The notes beneath the pieces are model-generated. The model did no database searches, was not told the origin of the DNA, and worked only from the letters and a program-made list of their open reading frames with translations. DNA of 64,000 nucleotides, taken from contig NZ_JBDJKW010000002.1 in the NCBI RefSeq assembly GCF_039673065.1, forward strand, positions 124,001 to 188,000. Reading direction: 5' to 3'. The stretch comes from Allobosea sp039673065. Lineage in GTDB: Bacteria; Pseudomonadota; Alphaproteobacteria; Rhizobiales; Beijerinckiaceae. Each line of letters starts with the position of its first letter. The first letter of the stretch is position 1. Both the position numbers and the translations under genes were made by a program. This document shows positions 34,708-43,319 of this stretch, in pieces.

Positions 34708-35652
34708 ATGGCGACGGCTTTCATCTTTCCGGGGCAGGGCTCTCAGTCCGTGGGCATGGGCAAGAGCCTGGCCGAGACCTTTCCGGCCGCGCGCGCGGTC
34801 TTCGACGAGGTCGATGCGGCGCTCTCGCAGAAGCTCTCCGCCCTAATGTGGGAAGGTCCTTCCGAGGAGCTGACCCTGACGGCCAATGCCCAGCCGGCGC
34901 TGATGGCGGTGAGCCTGGCGGCGATCCGGGTGCTCGAGGCCGAGGCCGGCCTGTCGCTCGCCCGCGACGCGGCCTTCGTCGCCGGCCATTCGCTCGGCGA
35001 GTATTCGGCGCTCGCCGCCGCCGGCACGTTCTCGATCTCCGACGCGGCGCGCCTGCTGCGCATCCGCGGCGATGCGATGCAGCAGGCGGTGCCGGCCGGC
35101 CAGGGCGCCATGGCGGCGCTGCTCGGCGTCGATCTCGATCAGGCGCGGGCCATCGCGGCCGATTCGGCGCAAGGCGAGGTCTGCGAGGCCGCCAACGACA
35201 ATGGCGGCGGGCAGGTCGTGCTCTCGGGCGCCAAGGCGGCGATCGACCGCGCCATCGTGCTGGCTGGCGAGCGCGGCGTGCGCCGCGCCATGCTGCTGCC
35301 GGTGTCCGCTCCCTTCCATTGCGCCCTGATGCAGCCGGCCGCCGACGCGATGCGCGCCGCGCTCGCCGATGTCGCGATGCAGGCGCCTGTGGTGCCGGTG
35401 ATGGCCAATGTCGGCGCCGGGCCGCTCAGCGACCCTGACGCGATTCGCGCCTCGCTGGTGGCCCAGGTGACCGGCACGGTGCGCTGGCGCGAATGCGTCG
35501 AGGCGATGGCCGCCGCCGGCGTCTCCGATTTCCTCGAGGTCGGCTCCGGCAAGGTGCTGTCCGGGCTGGTCAAGCGGATCGCCTCCGGCGCCACCGCGGC
35601 GACCGTCGGCACGCCTGAAGACGTCACGGCATATAAGGCCCGCCAGGGCTGA
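34708..35652 (+). CDS. fabD: Malonyl-CoA:ACP transacylase
   Basis: Protein of 314 residues that loads malonate onto acyl carrier protein. It starts ATAFIFPGQGSQSVGMGKSL, with the nucleophile Ser95 in GHSLGEYSA and the catalytic His in PFHCALM near residue 204. It opens the fabD-fabG-acpP-fabF block; fabG follows after 32 bases. Confidence 0.96.
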   Translation: MATAFIFPGQGSQSVGMGKSLAETFPAARAVFDEVDAALSQKLSALMWEGPSEELTLTANAQPALMAVSLAAIRVLEAEAGLSLARDAAFVAGHSLGEYSALAAAGTFSISDAARLLRIRGDAMQQAVPAGQGAMAALLGVDLDQARAIAADSAQGEVCEAANDNGGGQVVLSGAKAAIDRAIVLAGERGVRRAMLLPVSAPFHCALMQPAADAMRAALADVAMQAPVVPVMANVGAGPLSDPDAIRASLVAQVTGTVRWRECVEAMAAAGVSDFLEVGSGKVLSGLVKRIASGATAATVGTPEDVTAYKARQG

Positions 35653-35684
35653 GCGGCGGCACGCCGAACGACAGGGAGGCAGCA

Positions 35685-36422
35685 TTGCTTGATCTCACGG
35701 GTAAGAAGGCGTTGGTCACCGGCGCCACGGGCGGGCTTGGCGGCGCGACGGCGCGGCGGCTGCATGCCCAGGGCGCGACGGTCGCGATCTCCGGCACGCG
35801 CGTCGAGGCGCTGGAGGCGCTGGCGGCCGAGCTCGGCGAGCGCGTGGTGGTGACGCCCTGCGATCTCTCCGACCGCGAGTCGGTCGAGGCGCTGGTGCCG
35901 GCGGCCGAGCAGGCGCTCGGCGGGCTCGACATCCTGGTGAACAATGCCGGCGTGACGCGCGACGGCCTGTTCATGCGCCTCAAGGACGAGGACTGGGACT
36001 TCGTGCTGGCGGTCAACCTGACGGCCGCCTTCCGCCTGTCGCGCGCCGCCGTGAAGACGATGATGCGCCGCCGCTATGGCCGCATCATCTCGATCGGCTC
36101 GGTGGTGGGCACGACCGGCAATCCGGGGCAGGGCAACTACGCCGCCTCCAAGGCCGGCTTGGTCGGCATGTCCAAGGCGCTCGCCGCCGAGGTCGCCAGC
36201 CGCAACATCACCGTGAACGTCGTCGCGCCGGGCTTCATCGAGTCGCCGATGACCGCCGCGCTGAACGACAAGCAGCGCGAAGGCATCCTCGCCAGCGTGC
36301 CGATGGGCCGCCTCGGCGTCGGTGACGAGATCGCCTCGGCCGTGGCCTATCTGGCCAGCGACGAGGCGGCCTACGTCACCGGCCAGACGCTTCATGTGAA
36401 TGGCGGAATGGCAATGATCTGA
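35685..36422 (+). CDS. fabG: 3-oxoacyl-ACP reductase
   Basis: SDR of 245 residues reducing 3-oxoacyl-ACP with NADPH. It has TGATGGLG at 12-19, NNAG near 86, and the catalytic Ser139, Tyr152 and Lys156 (YAASK). The start is a TTG at 35685 with a strong GGGAGG ribosome binding site five bases upstream; no ATG fits the family N-terminus. The rare TTG may tune its translation relative to fabD. Confidence 0.95.
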   Translation: MLDLTGKKALVTGATGGLGGATARRLHAQGATVAISGTRVEALEALAAELGERVVVTPCDLSDRESVEALVPAAEQALGGLDILVNNAGVTRDGLFMRLKDEDWDFVLAVNLTAAFRLSRAAVKTMMRRRYGRIISIGSVVGTTGNPGQGNYAASKAGLVGMSKALAAEVASRNITVNVVAPGFIESPMTAALNDKQREGILASVPMGRLGVGDEIASAVAYLASDEAAYVTGQTLHVNGGMAMI

Positions 36423-36424
36423 AT

Positions 36425-36448
36425 GGCTTGTGGATATGTCCGCAAGCC
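36425..36448 (+). other. Hairpin directly after fabG
   Basis: GGCTTGTGGA at 36425-36434 pairs with TCCGCAAGCC at 36439-36448 around a 4-base loop, with one G-T pair, two bases after the fabG stop. No T-tract follows. It may stabilise the 3' end or attenuate read-through into acpP. Confidence 0.4.
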
Positions 36449-36534
36449 GTTCCAGAGTGTCGCGATGCTCTCGCCAGCCCCTCGCGAGTGTGTTAATGAC
36501 CCAGCCGGCGGTGGCCTCCGCGACCCCCGGGGGA

Positions 36535-36564
36535 CTTGACGCCAACCCGGTTGTTGCGTTTGTG
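36535..36564 (+). promoter_or_regulatory. Possible acpP promoter
   Basis: A CTTGAC -35-like sequence at 36535-36540 is followed, 17 bases after the TTGACG hexamer, by the weak -10 candidate TTTGTG at 36559-36564. The 252-base gap between fabG and acpP and the usual need for high ACP expression make a promoter here likely; the exact position is uncertain. Confidence 0.35.
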
Positions 36565-36674
36565 CAGCCGTGAACAGCCGACCCGCCGCGTCATCGCGCG
36601 GCCCCGGGCCGGAGATCGATTTCAACCACGCGTCGCTGCCAGCGGTGTGTTTCTAGGTTCAGAGGTAAAAACCC

Positions 36675-36908
36675 ATGAGCGATGTCGCCGAGCGCGTGAA
36701 GAAGATCGTGATCGAGCATCTCGGCGTTGAGCCGGAGAAGGTCGTGGAAGGCGCCAACTTCATCGAGGACCTGGGCGCGGACAGCCTCGACACCGTCGAG
36801 CTGGTCATGGCGTTCGAGGAAGAGTTCGGCGTCGAGATCCCCGACGACGCCGCCGAGACGATCGTGACCGTCGGCGACGCGGTCAAGTTCCTGTCGAAGT
36901 CCGCCTGA
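36675..36908 (+). CDS. acpP: Acyl carrier protein
   Basis: Acidic 77-residue carrier of fatty-acid intermediates. The phosphopantetheine site is Ser37 in LGADSLDTVELVMAFEEEFG. It lies between fabG and fabF as in most bacteria and is separated from both by gaps containing hairpins. Confidence 0.98.
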   Translation: MSDVAERVKKIVIEHLGVEPEKVVEGANFIEDLGADSLDTVELVMAFEEEFGVEIPDDAAETIVTVGDAVKFLSKSA

Positions 36909-36920
36909 GCGGCTCCGCGA

Positions 36921-36942
36921 CCGGCGCGCCTCGGCGCGCCGG
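36921..36942 (+). other. Hairpin between acpP and fabF
   Basis: CCGGCGCGCC at 36921-36930 and GGCGCGCCGG at 36933-36942 are perfect reverse complements with two bases between them. In practice about eight pairs with a slightly larger loop would form. It lies 12 bases after the acpP stop without a T-tract. It may protect acpP mRNA or partly terminate transcription, giving more ACP than FabF. Confidence 0.45.
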
Positions 36943-36961
36943 CACAGAGCGAGGATAACCG

Positions 36962-38227
36962 ATGCGGCGTGTCGTCGTCACCGGACTTGGCATGGTCACC
37001 CCGATGGCTAACGGGGTGGAGGCGAGCTGGTCGCGCATTCTGGCCGGCGAGAGCGGTGCCGGTCCGATCACCACGTTCGATGTCTCTGACCTGCCCGCGC
37101 GAATCGCCTGCAGCATTCCGCGCGGCGACGGCACCAACGGCACCTTCAATCCCGATGAGTGGCTGGAGCCGAAGGAGCAGCGCAAGGTCGACGACTTCAT
37201 CGTCTTCGCCATGGCGGCCGCTACGCAGGCGCTGCGCGATTCCGGCTGGAAGCCCGATAGCTACGAGGACCAGATCGCGACAGGCGTCGCGATCGGCTCC
37301 GGCATCGGCGGGCTCGGCGGCATCTACGAAGCCTCGATCCTGATCAAGGAGCGCGGCCCGCGCCGCCTCTCGCCCTTCTTCATTCCCGGCCGGCTGAGCA
37401 ATCTCGCCGCCGGCTACGTCTCGATCGAGCACGGCCTCAAGGGGCCGAACCATGCCGTCGTCACCGCCTGCTCGACCGGCGCGCACGCCATCGGCGACGC
37501 CGCCCGCATGGTCGCGCTCGGCGATGCCGAGGTGATGGTCGCCGGCGGAGCCGAATCCGCGATCAACCGCATCGGGATCGCGGGCTTCTGCGCCTGCCGG
37601 GCCCTGTCGACCGGCTTCAACGACACGCCCGAGAAGGCCTCCCGGCCCTATGACCGCGACCGTGACGGCTTCGTCATGGGCGAGGGCGCCGGCGTCGTCG
37701 TCCTCGAGGAACTGGAGCACGCGAAGGCCCGCGGCGCCCGGATCTATGCCGAGATCGTCGGCTACGGCATGTCGGGCGACGCCTACCACATCACCTCGCC
37801 GGCCGAGGATGGCGACGGTGCCTATCGCTGCATGCAGGCCGCGCTGAAGCGCGCGGGCCTGCGCGCCTCGGACGTCGACTACATCAACGCCCATGGCACC
37901 TCGACGCAGGTCGGCGACGAGATCGAGCTGCGCGCCGTCGAGCGCCTGCTGGCGAACGCGCCCGAGCGTCCGGCCATGTCCTCGACCAAGTCGGCGACCG
38001 GCCACCTGCTCGGCGCCGCCGGTGCGATCGAGGCGATCTTCTCGGTGCTCTCGATCCGCGACCAGATCGTCCCGCCGACGATCAATCTCGACAATCCGTC
38101 GGTCGAGACCGAGCTGGACCTGGTTCCGCACAAGGCGAAGAAGCGCAAGGTCGACATCGCCCTGTCGAACTCCTTCGGCTTCGGCGGCACCAACGCCTCG
38201 CTGGTGATGCGCCGCTTCGTCGACTAG
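36962..38227 (+). CDS. fabF: 3-oxoacyl-ACP synthase II
   Basis: Condensing enzyme of 421 residues. The catalytic triad is Cys170 in TACSTGAH, His311 in NAHGTST and His348 in SATGHLLGAAG. A GGTN motif near the C-terminus completes the thiolase fold. It elongates acyl-ACP and forms cis-vaccenate precursors. mltG follows after 136 bases. Confidence 0.97.
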   Translation: MRRVVVTGLGMVTPMANGVEASWSRILAGESGAGPITTFDVSDLPARIACSIPRGDGTNGTFNPDEWLEPKEQRKVDDFIVFAMAAATQALRDSGWKPDSYEDQIATGVAIGSGIGGLGGIYEASILIKERGPRRLSPFFIPGRLSNLAAGYVSIEHGLKGPNHAVVTACSTGAHAIGDAARMVALGDAEVMVAGGAESAINRIGIAGFCACRALSTGFNDTPEKASRPYDRDRDGFVMGEGAGVVVLEELEHAKARGARIYAEIVGYGMSGDAYHITSPAEDGDGAYRCMQAALKRAGLRASDVDYINAHGTSTQVGDEIELRAVERLLANAPERPAMSSTKSATGHLLGAAGAIEAIFSVLSIRDQIVPPTINLDNPSVETELDLVPHKAKKRKVDIALSNSFGFGGTNASLVMRRFVD

Positions 38228-38363
38228 GCGGGGACAGCGCGGTTTCGCCACATTTTTCGCTAGCCTGTCGCAGCCGTCCTGCCAGTATGCGGCGCATGCT
38301 GCGGCCGGCCGAACGCTATGCTGACGAGCAGGACCTGATGTCGGAACAACGGGCGAGAGCAGC

Positions 38364-39680
38364 ATGAACCAGTCGCCCCGGGTCGCTCCCAGAAGTCCGA
38401 ACGAAGCCCTGAAGCCGGTGGCGCCGCCGTCGCCGCCGCCGCCGAAGAAGCCGCGCCGCCGTCGCTCGCCCTTCGTCGCGCTGCTCAGCGGCCTGTTCAC
38501 CGCGCTGCTGGTGCTCGCCGGCCTCGTCGGCGGCGGCATCGCCTTCGTCGAGAACCGCAGCCGCGCACCGGGCCCGCTCGCCAGCGACAAGGTGGTGATC
38601 ATCCCGCGCGACAGCGGCCTGACCGACATCGCCGAATTGCTGCAGCGCGAGGGGCTGATCGAGCATTCCTGGGCCTTCCGGCTCTCGGCCATGCTGTCGG
38701 GCAACCGCGCCCGTCTGAAGGCCGGCGAGTACCTGTTCAAGGCTCGCAGCAGCCAGAACGAGATCATCGACATCATCGCCGAGGGCAAGGCTGTCGAGCA
38801 TTCGGTCACCGTGCCGGAGGGGCTGACCAGCGAGCAGATCATCGCGCGCCTCGCCGAGAACGAGCTCCTGACCGGTGAGGTGAGCAAGACGCCGCCCGAG
38901 GGCGTGATGCTGCCCGACACCTACAAGTTCCAGCGCGGCGCCAGCCGCCAGTCGATCGTCGACCGCATGATGCGCGACCAGAGCCGCATCCTGAAGGAGA
39001 TCTGGGCGCGCCGGCCGGCGGACCTGCCGATCAAGACGCCGCAGGAACTGGTCGTCCTGGCCTCCATCGTCGAGAAGGAGACCGGCCGCGCCGACGAGCG
39101 CACCCGCGTGGCGGGCGTCTTCATCAACCGGCTGAACCGCAAGATGCGCCTGCAGTCGGACCCGACCATCGTCTACGGGCTGGTGGGCGGCAAGGGCACG
39201 CTGGGCCGCGGCATCATGCGCGCCGAGATCACCCAGGCGACGCCCTACAACACCTACACGATCGACGGCCTGCCGCCCGGGCCGATCGCCAATCCCGGCC
39301 GTGCCGCGATGGAGGCGGTGGTCAACCATTCGCGCACGAAGGACCTCTACTTCGTGGCGGACGGTTCCGGCGGGCACGCCTTCGCCGAGACGCTGGAGCA
39401 GCACAACCGCAACGTCGCCAAATGGCGGCAGATCGAGGCCGGGCGTCGCGACGGCACCCGCCCGGCGGGCGAGTCCGGCGTGGACAAGGCCGAGCCGCTG
39501 CCCTCGCCGGACAGCCGCACCGAGGCGCCCGCGGCGCAGCCGGCGACGGCTGCGAGCAACACCGCGACCGGCGGGCGCGGCCGCGCCTTCGACGCCTCCG
39601 AGGGCACCGAGCGCGATCCGCTGCTCAACCGCAGCTTCGACCTCAACAGCCCGCAGACGGTTCCGCCGCTGCGGCCCTGA
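38364..39680 (+). CDS. mltG: Endolytic murein transglycosylase MltG
   Basis: Protein of 438 residues. A Pro-rich basic cytoplasmic N-terminus precedes one transmembrane helix near 38-61. A LysM-like domain (VIIPRDSGLTDIAELL) and the YceG catalytic domain follow, with Glu237 in LASIVEKETG and the FINRL and GLPPGPIANPG motifs. A disordered Ala/Pro/Glu-rich tail covers the last 75 residues. It cuts nascent glycan strands at the inner membrane. Confidence 0.95.
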   Translation: MNQSPRVAPRSPNEALKPVAPPSPPPPKKPRRRRSPFVALLSGLFTALLVLAGLVGGGIAFVENRSRAPGPLASDKVVIIPRDSGLTDIAELLQREGLIEHSWAFRLSAMLSGNRARLKAGEYLFKARSSQNEIIDIIAEGKAVEHSVTVPEGLTSEQIIARLAENELLTGEVSKTPPEGVMLPDTYKFQRGASRQSIVDRMMRDQSRILKEIWARRPADLPIKTPQELVVLASIVEKETGRADERTRVAGVFINRLNRKMRLQSDPTIVYGLVGGKGTLGRGIMRAEITQATPYNTYTIDGLPPGPIANPGRAAMEAVVNHSRTKDLYFVADGSGGHAFAETLEQHNRNVAKWRQIEAGRRDGTRPAGESGVDKAEPLPSPDSRTEAPAAQPATAASNTATGGRGRAFDASEGTERDPLLNRSFDLNSPQTVPPLRP

Positions 39681-39831
39681 GCCTGTCCACAGGTCAGGCC
39701 GGCCGATGCCTCGGGCCGCAGTGGCCTGATCGGCCGCCGGACGTTATCGCTGCACCAGCAGTTTACGCGACGCGACATCCGGCGCGGGGCCAGCCGCCTC
39801 CCGCCGGACCGGGGTCGCAGGGGGCAATCGC

Positions 39832-40713
39832 ATGTCGATCGAGAGCATGACCGGATTCGCGCGCGAGGCGGGGGCCGTCGGCGGCCACGCCTTCGCCTGG
39901 GAGGTCCGCAGCGTCAACGGCCGCGGGCTCGACGTGCGCGTCCGCGTGCCGCCGGGTTTCGACCGGTTCTCGGAAGCGGCGCGCAAGCTGGTCTCGTCCG
40001 CCTTCTCGCGCGGCACGCTGCATATCAACCTGACCGTAACCAGCCAGGCCGCTTCGGCCCGCCCGCGCATCAACCGCGAGGCGCTGGAGGCGCTGGTGGC
40101 GGAAGCCGGCCGGGTCGCTCTGCCGCCGGGCATGGCGCCGGCCTCGCTCGACGGGCTGCTGGCGATCCGCGGCGTGGTCGAGATCGCCGAGGAGGACGAG
40201 GATGCGGCCGGAGCGCTGGAGGCGCCGCTGACGGCGGCGCTTACGGCGCTGGTCGCCTCGCTGAAGCAGGCGCGCGGCGCCGAGGGGCAGGCGCTGGAGG
40301 CGGTGCTCCGCGGTCATCTCGAGACGATCGCGCGGCTGACCGCCGAGGCGGAGGCGCATCCGGCGCGCAGCGTCGAGGCGATCCGCGAGCGGCTCGCCGG
40401 GCAGGTCGCGGCGCTGATGGAAGGCAATGCGGCGCTCGATCCGCAGCGCCTGCACCAGGAGGCGGCGCTGCTGTCGGTGAAGGCCGACATCCGTGAGGAG
40501 ATCGACCGGCTGCACGCGCATGTCGCGGCGCTGCGCGCATTGCTGGTCCAGGGCGGCCCGATCGGCCGCAAGCTCGATTTCCTGGCGCAGGAGTTCGGTC
40601 GCGAGGCCTCGACGCTCTGCGCCAAGGCCGGTGATCCCGGCCTCTCGCGCATCGGGCTCGACCTCAGGACGACGGTCGACCAGTTGCGCGAGCAGGTCCA
40701 GAACGTGGAGTGA
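39832..40713 (+). CDS. YicC family endoribonuclease
   Basis: Protein of 293 residues. It begins SIESMTGFAREAG, the YicC start, and ends with the DUF1732-type REASTLCAKAG and a conserved C-terminal helix. The family is associated with stationary-phase survival and has been described as an RNase group. It precedes gmk with coupled translation signals, the usual yicC-gmk order. Confidence 0.93.
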   Translation: MSIESMTGFAREAGAVGGHAFAWEVRSVNGRGLDVRVRVPPGFDRFSEAARKLVSSAFSRGTLHINLTVTSQAASARPRINREALEALVAEAGRVALPPGMAPASLDGLLAIRGVVEIAEEDEDAAGALEAPLTAALTALVASLKQARGAEGQALEAVLRGHLETIARLTAEAEAHPARSVEAIRERLAGQVAALMEGNAALDPQRLHQEAALLSVKADIREEIDRLHAHVAALRALLVQGGPIGRKLDFLAQEFGREASTLCAKAGDPGLSRIGLDLRTTVDQLREQVQNVE

Positions 40714-40718
40714 CGACG

Positions 40719-41369
40719 ATGGCCGAGCCCGTCCGTCCGGCCCGCAGGGGCCTGATCATGATCATGTCCTCGCCGTCGGGCGCGGGCAAATCGACGCTGA
40801 CCCGGACGCTGAAGTCGTCCAGCGAGGCCAATCTCGACCTGTCGATTTCGGTGACGACGCGCGCCAAGCGGCCCTCCGAGATCGAGGGCGTGCATTATCA
40901 CTTCATCGACCGCGAGACCTTCGACAGGATGCGGGCGCACGACGAGTTGCTGGAATGGGCGGAAGTCCATGGCAACGGCTATGGCACGCCGCGCAAGCCG
41001 GTCGAGGACTCGCTGAAGGCCGGGCGGGACGTATTGTTCGACATCGACTGGCAGGGCACCCAGCAGATCCTGGAGCGCGCCCGGGAAGACGTCGTCACCA
41101 TCTTCATCCTGCCGCCCTCGATGCGGGAGCTGCGCTCGCGCCTCGTCCGCCGGGCCGAGGATGCGCCGGAGGTGATCGCCAAGCGGCTGGCGAACGCCCG
41201 CGACGAGATCGCGCGATACGCCGTCTACGACTACGTCATCGTCAACGACCATCTCGAGACGGCCTATGAGGTGGTGCGCTCGATCCTGATCGCCGAGCGC
41301 TTCAAGCGCACGCGTGCGGTCGGCCTCGACACGTTCGTCGATGGCCTGCTGACCGAGGATTTGTCCTGA
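40719..41369 (+). CDS. gmk: Guanylate kinase
   Basis: Converts GMP to GDP. The protein has 216 residues with the P-loop SPSGAGKST at 18-26, SVTTRAKRPSEIEGVHYHF for GMP binding, and DIDWQGTQQI. The ATG at 40719 lies six bases after the yicC stop; a GTG at 40710 that overlaps the stop as GTGA is an alternative start. It is convergent with rsmA, with seven bases between stops. Confidence 0.96.
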   Translation: MAEPVRPARRGLIMIMSSPSGAGKSTLTRTLKSSSEANLDLSISVTTRAKRPSEIEGVHYHFIDRETFDRMRAHDELLEWAEVHGNGYGTPRKPVEDSLKAGRDVLFDIDWQGTQQILERAREDVVTIFILPPSMRELRSRLVRRAEDAPEVIAKRLANARDEIARYAVYDYVIVNDHLETAYEVVRSILIAERFKRTRAVGLDTFVDGLLTEDLS

Positions 41370-41376
41370 GGCCGGT

Positions 41377-42246
41377 TCAGGTCCTGGCAGAAGCGTCCTG
41401 ACGGGCGGCCGACAGGGCATTCGCCAGCCTGACGAAGCCCGAAACCGGGATTTCCTCGGCGCGCGCGGTCTGCTCCAGCCCGGCCGCCTCGATCACCGGG
41501 ATGGGATCGGGCACCACGGCCTTCAGGCTCTGGCGCAGCATCTTGCGGCGCTGGCCGAAGGCGGCGAGCGTGACGCGTTCCAGCATGCGCCGGTCGCAGG
41601 GCTCCGGATGGGCGCGGGGCACCAGCTGCACCACCGAGGAGGTGATCTTCGGCGGCGGCACGAAGGCGCTGCGCGGCACGTCGAACAGGATCCTCGTCTC
41701 GCAGCGCCAGTTCGCCAGCACGGCGAGGCGGCCATAGTCCGCGCGCTGCTCCGGGGTCGCGACGATGCGCTCGGCGACCTCCTTCTGGAACATCAGCGTC
41801 AGCGAGCTCCACCAGGCCGGCCAGGGCTCGGCGCTGAGCCAGCCGACCAGCAGCGGCGTGCCGATGTTGTAGGGCAGGTTGGCGACGATACGCGCCTCCT
41901 GCCCGCCGGTCAGCGCGGCGAGATCGACCGCGAGCGCGTCGCCGTCGACCACCTCGAGCCGGCCGGGATAATGCGCGGCGACCTCGGCAAGCGCCGGCAT
42001 ACAGCGCCGGTCGCGCTCGACCGCGATGACCTTGCCGGCGCCGTTGGCGAGCAGAGCGCGCGTCAGCCCGCCCGGACCCGGCCCGATCTCGACCACGGTG
42101 CGGCCCTCCAGCGGGCCGGAGGACCGAGCGATGCGGCCGGTCAGGTTGAGGTCGAACAGGAAGTTCTGGCCGAGGGCCTTCTGGGCCATCAGGCCATGGC
42201 GTTCGACCACCTCGCGCAGGGGCGGCAGGTCGTCTGGGGCGCTCAC
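41377..42246 (-). CDS. rsmA: 16S rRNA (adenine1518-N6/adenine1519-N6)-dimethyltransferase
   Basis: Protein of 289 residues (KsgA). It has KALGQNFLFD, the SAM-binding VVEIGPGPGG at 52-61 and the catalytic NLPY at 123-126. It dimethylates two adenines of helix 45 during late 30S assembly. The start is a GTG at 42246 overlapping the pdxA stop as GTGA. Confidence 0.96.
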   Translation of the reverse strand: MSAPDDLPPLREVVERHGLMAQKALGQNFLFDLNLTGRIARSSGPLEGRTVVEIGPGPGGLTRALLANGAGKVIAVERDRRCMPALAEVAAHYPGRLEVVDGDALAVDLAALTGGQEARIVANLPYNIGTPLLVGWLSAEPWPAWWSSLTLMFQKEVAERIVATPEQRADYGRLAVLANWRCETRILFDVPRSAFVPPPKITSSVVQLVPRAHPEPCDRRMLERVTLAAFGQRRKMLRQSLKAVVPDPIPVIEAAGLEQTARAEEIPVSGFVRLANALSAARQDASART

Positions 42247-43274
42247 GAGGGGGATGCTCCGCTGCTGCTGCCGGCCGCCGCCATCCGCGACGCCAGCCGC
42301 AACGCCGCGCACAGGCTGTCCGGGCGGGCGATGCCGCGTCCGGCGATGTCGAAGGCGGTGCCGTGGTCGGGCGAGGTCCGGATGAAGGGCAGGCCGAGCG
42401 TGACGTTGACGCCCTCGTCGAAGGCGATGGTCTTGATCGGGATCAGGGCCTGGTCGTGATACATGGCGAGCGCCGCATCGTAGCCGGTGCGGGCGCGGGC
42501 ATGGAACATCGTATCAGCAGGGTGAGGCCCGGTGGCGGCGATGCCGAGCCTTTCCAGTGCTGCCACCGCGGGGGCGACGACGGCGTCGTCCTCCAGCCCG
42601 AGCGCGCCACCTTCGCCGGCATGGGGGTTGAGCCCCGCCAGCGCCAACCGCGGCTGCGCGATGCCGAAATAGCGCCGGAGGTCGACGGCGACGATCCGGC
42701 CGGTCTCGACTATCAGTTCGGTGGTCAGAAGGCCGGGAACGGCCGAGAGCGGCACGTGGATGGTGACGGGCACCACCGCCAGCTCCTCGCACCAGAGCAT
42801 CATCACCGGACGCGGCGCGGCGCCGCCATCGGCCGGGCGGGCGAGCTCGGCGAGGAATTCGGTATGGCCGGGATGGGTGAAGCCGGCCGCGTAGAGCACG
42901 CTCTTGGCGATCGGGTTCGTCACCACCGCCCCGGCCTCGCCGCGGCGGACGGCGGCGACGGCCTGCTCGATCGCGGCGATGACGGCGGGCGCGTTGGCCG
43001 GGTCGGGCTTGCCGGGTTCAGGGTCGCAGCCGACGCCGGTGGCGACCACCGGCAGCGCGCTGTCGAAGGTTGCGGCGACCTCAGCCCAGGACACGTCCTT
43101 GACGGGGATATCGAGGCCGAGCCGGCGCGCGGTCGCGATCAGGACGGAGGCCGGCCCGACGACGGCGAAGGGCGGCAGGCCGCGCGCACGGCGCTCGGCC
43201 CAGGCCGCCAGCGTGATCTCCGGCCCGATGCCCGCCGGATCGCCCAGGCTCAGGGCCAGCGGGGCATGTCGCAA
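42243..43274 (-). CDS. pdxA: 4-hydroxythreonine-4-phosphate dehydrogenase
   Basis: Enzyme of pyridoxal phosphate synthesis, 343 residues. It begins APLALSLGDPAGIGPEI, and the metal ligands lie in FTHPGHTEFLAEL, LNPHAGEGG and MYHDQALIP. It follows lptD with only 45 bases between. In many proteobacteria surA occupies that place; here it is absent. Confidence 0.96.
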   Translation of the reverse strand: MRHAPLALSLGDPAGIGPEITLAAWAERRARGLPPFAVVGPASVLIATARRLGLDIPVKDVSWAEVAATFDSALPVVATGVGCDPEPGKPDPANAPAVIAAIEQAVAAVRRGEAGAVVTNPIAKSVLYAAGFTHPGHTEFLAELARPADGGAAPRPVMMLWCEELAVVPVTIHVPLSAVPGLLTTELIVETGRIVAVDLRRYFGIAQPRLALAGLNPHAGEGGALGLEDDAVVAPAVAALERLGIAATGPHPADTMFHARARTGYDAALAMYHDQALIPIKTIAFDEGVNVTLGLPFIRTSPDHGTAFDIAGRGIARPDSLCAALRLASRMAAAGSSSGASPS

Positions 43275-43319
43275 GCGTGATCTCCCGCAAGCGGGCGGAG
43301 CAGCCTCCGCCCGTGACCG

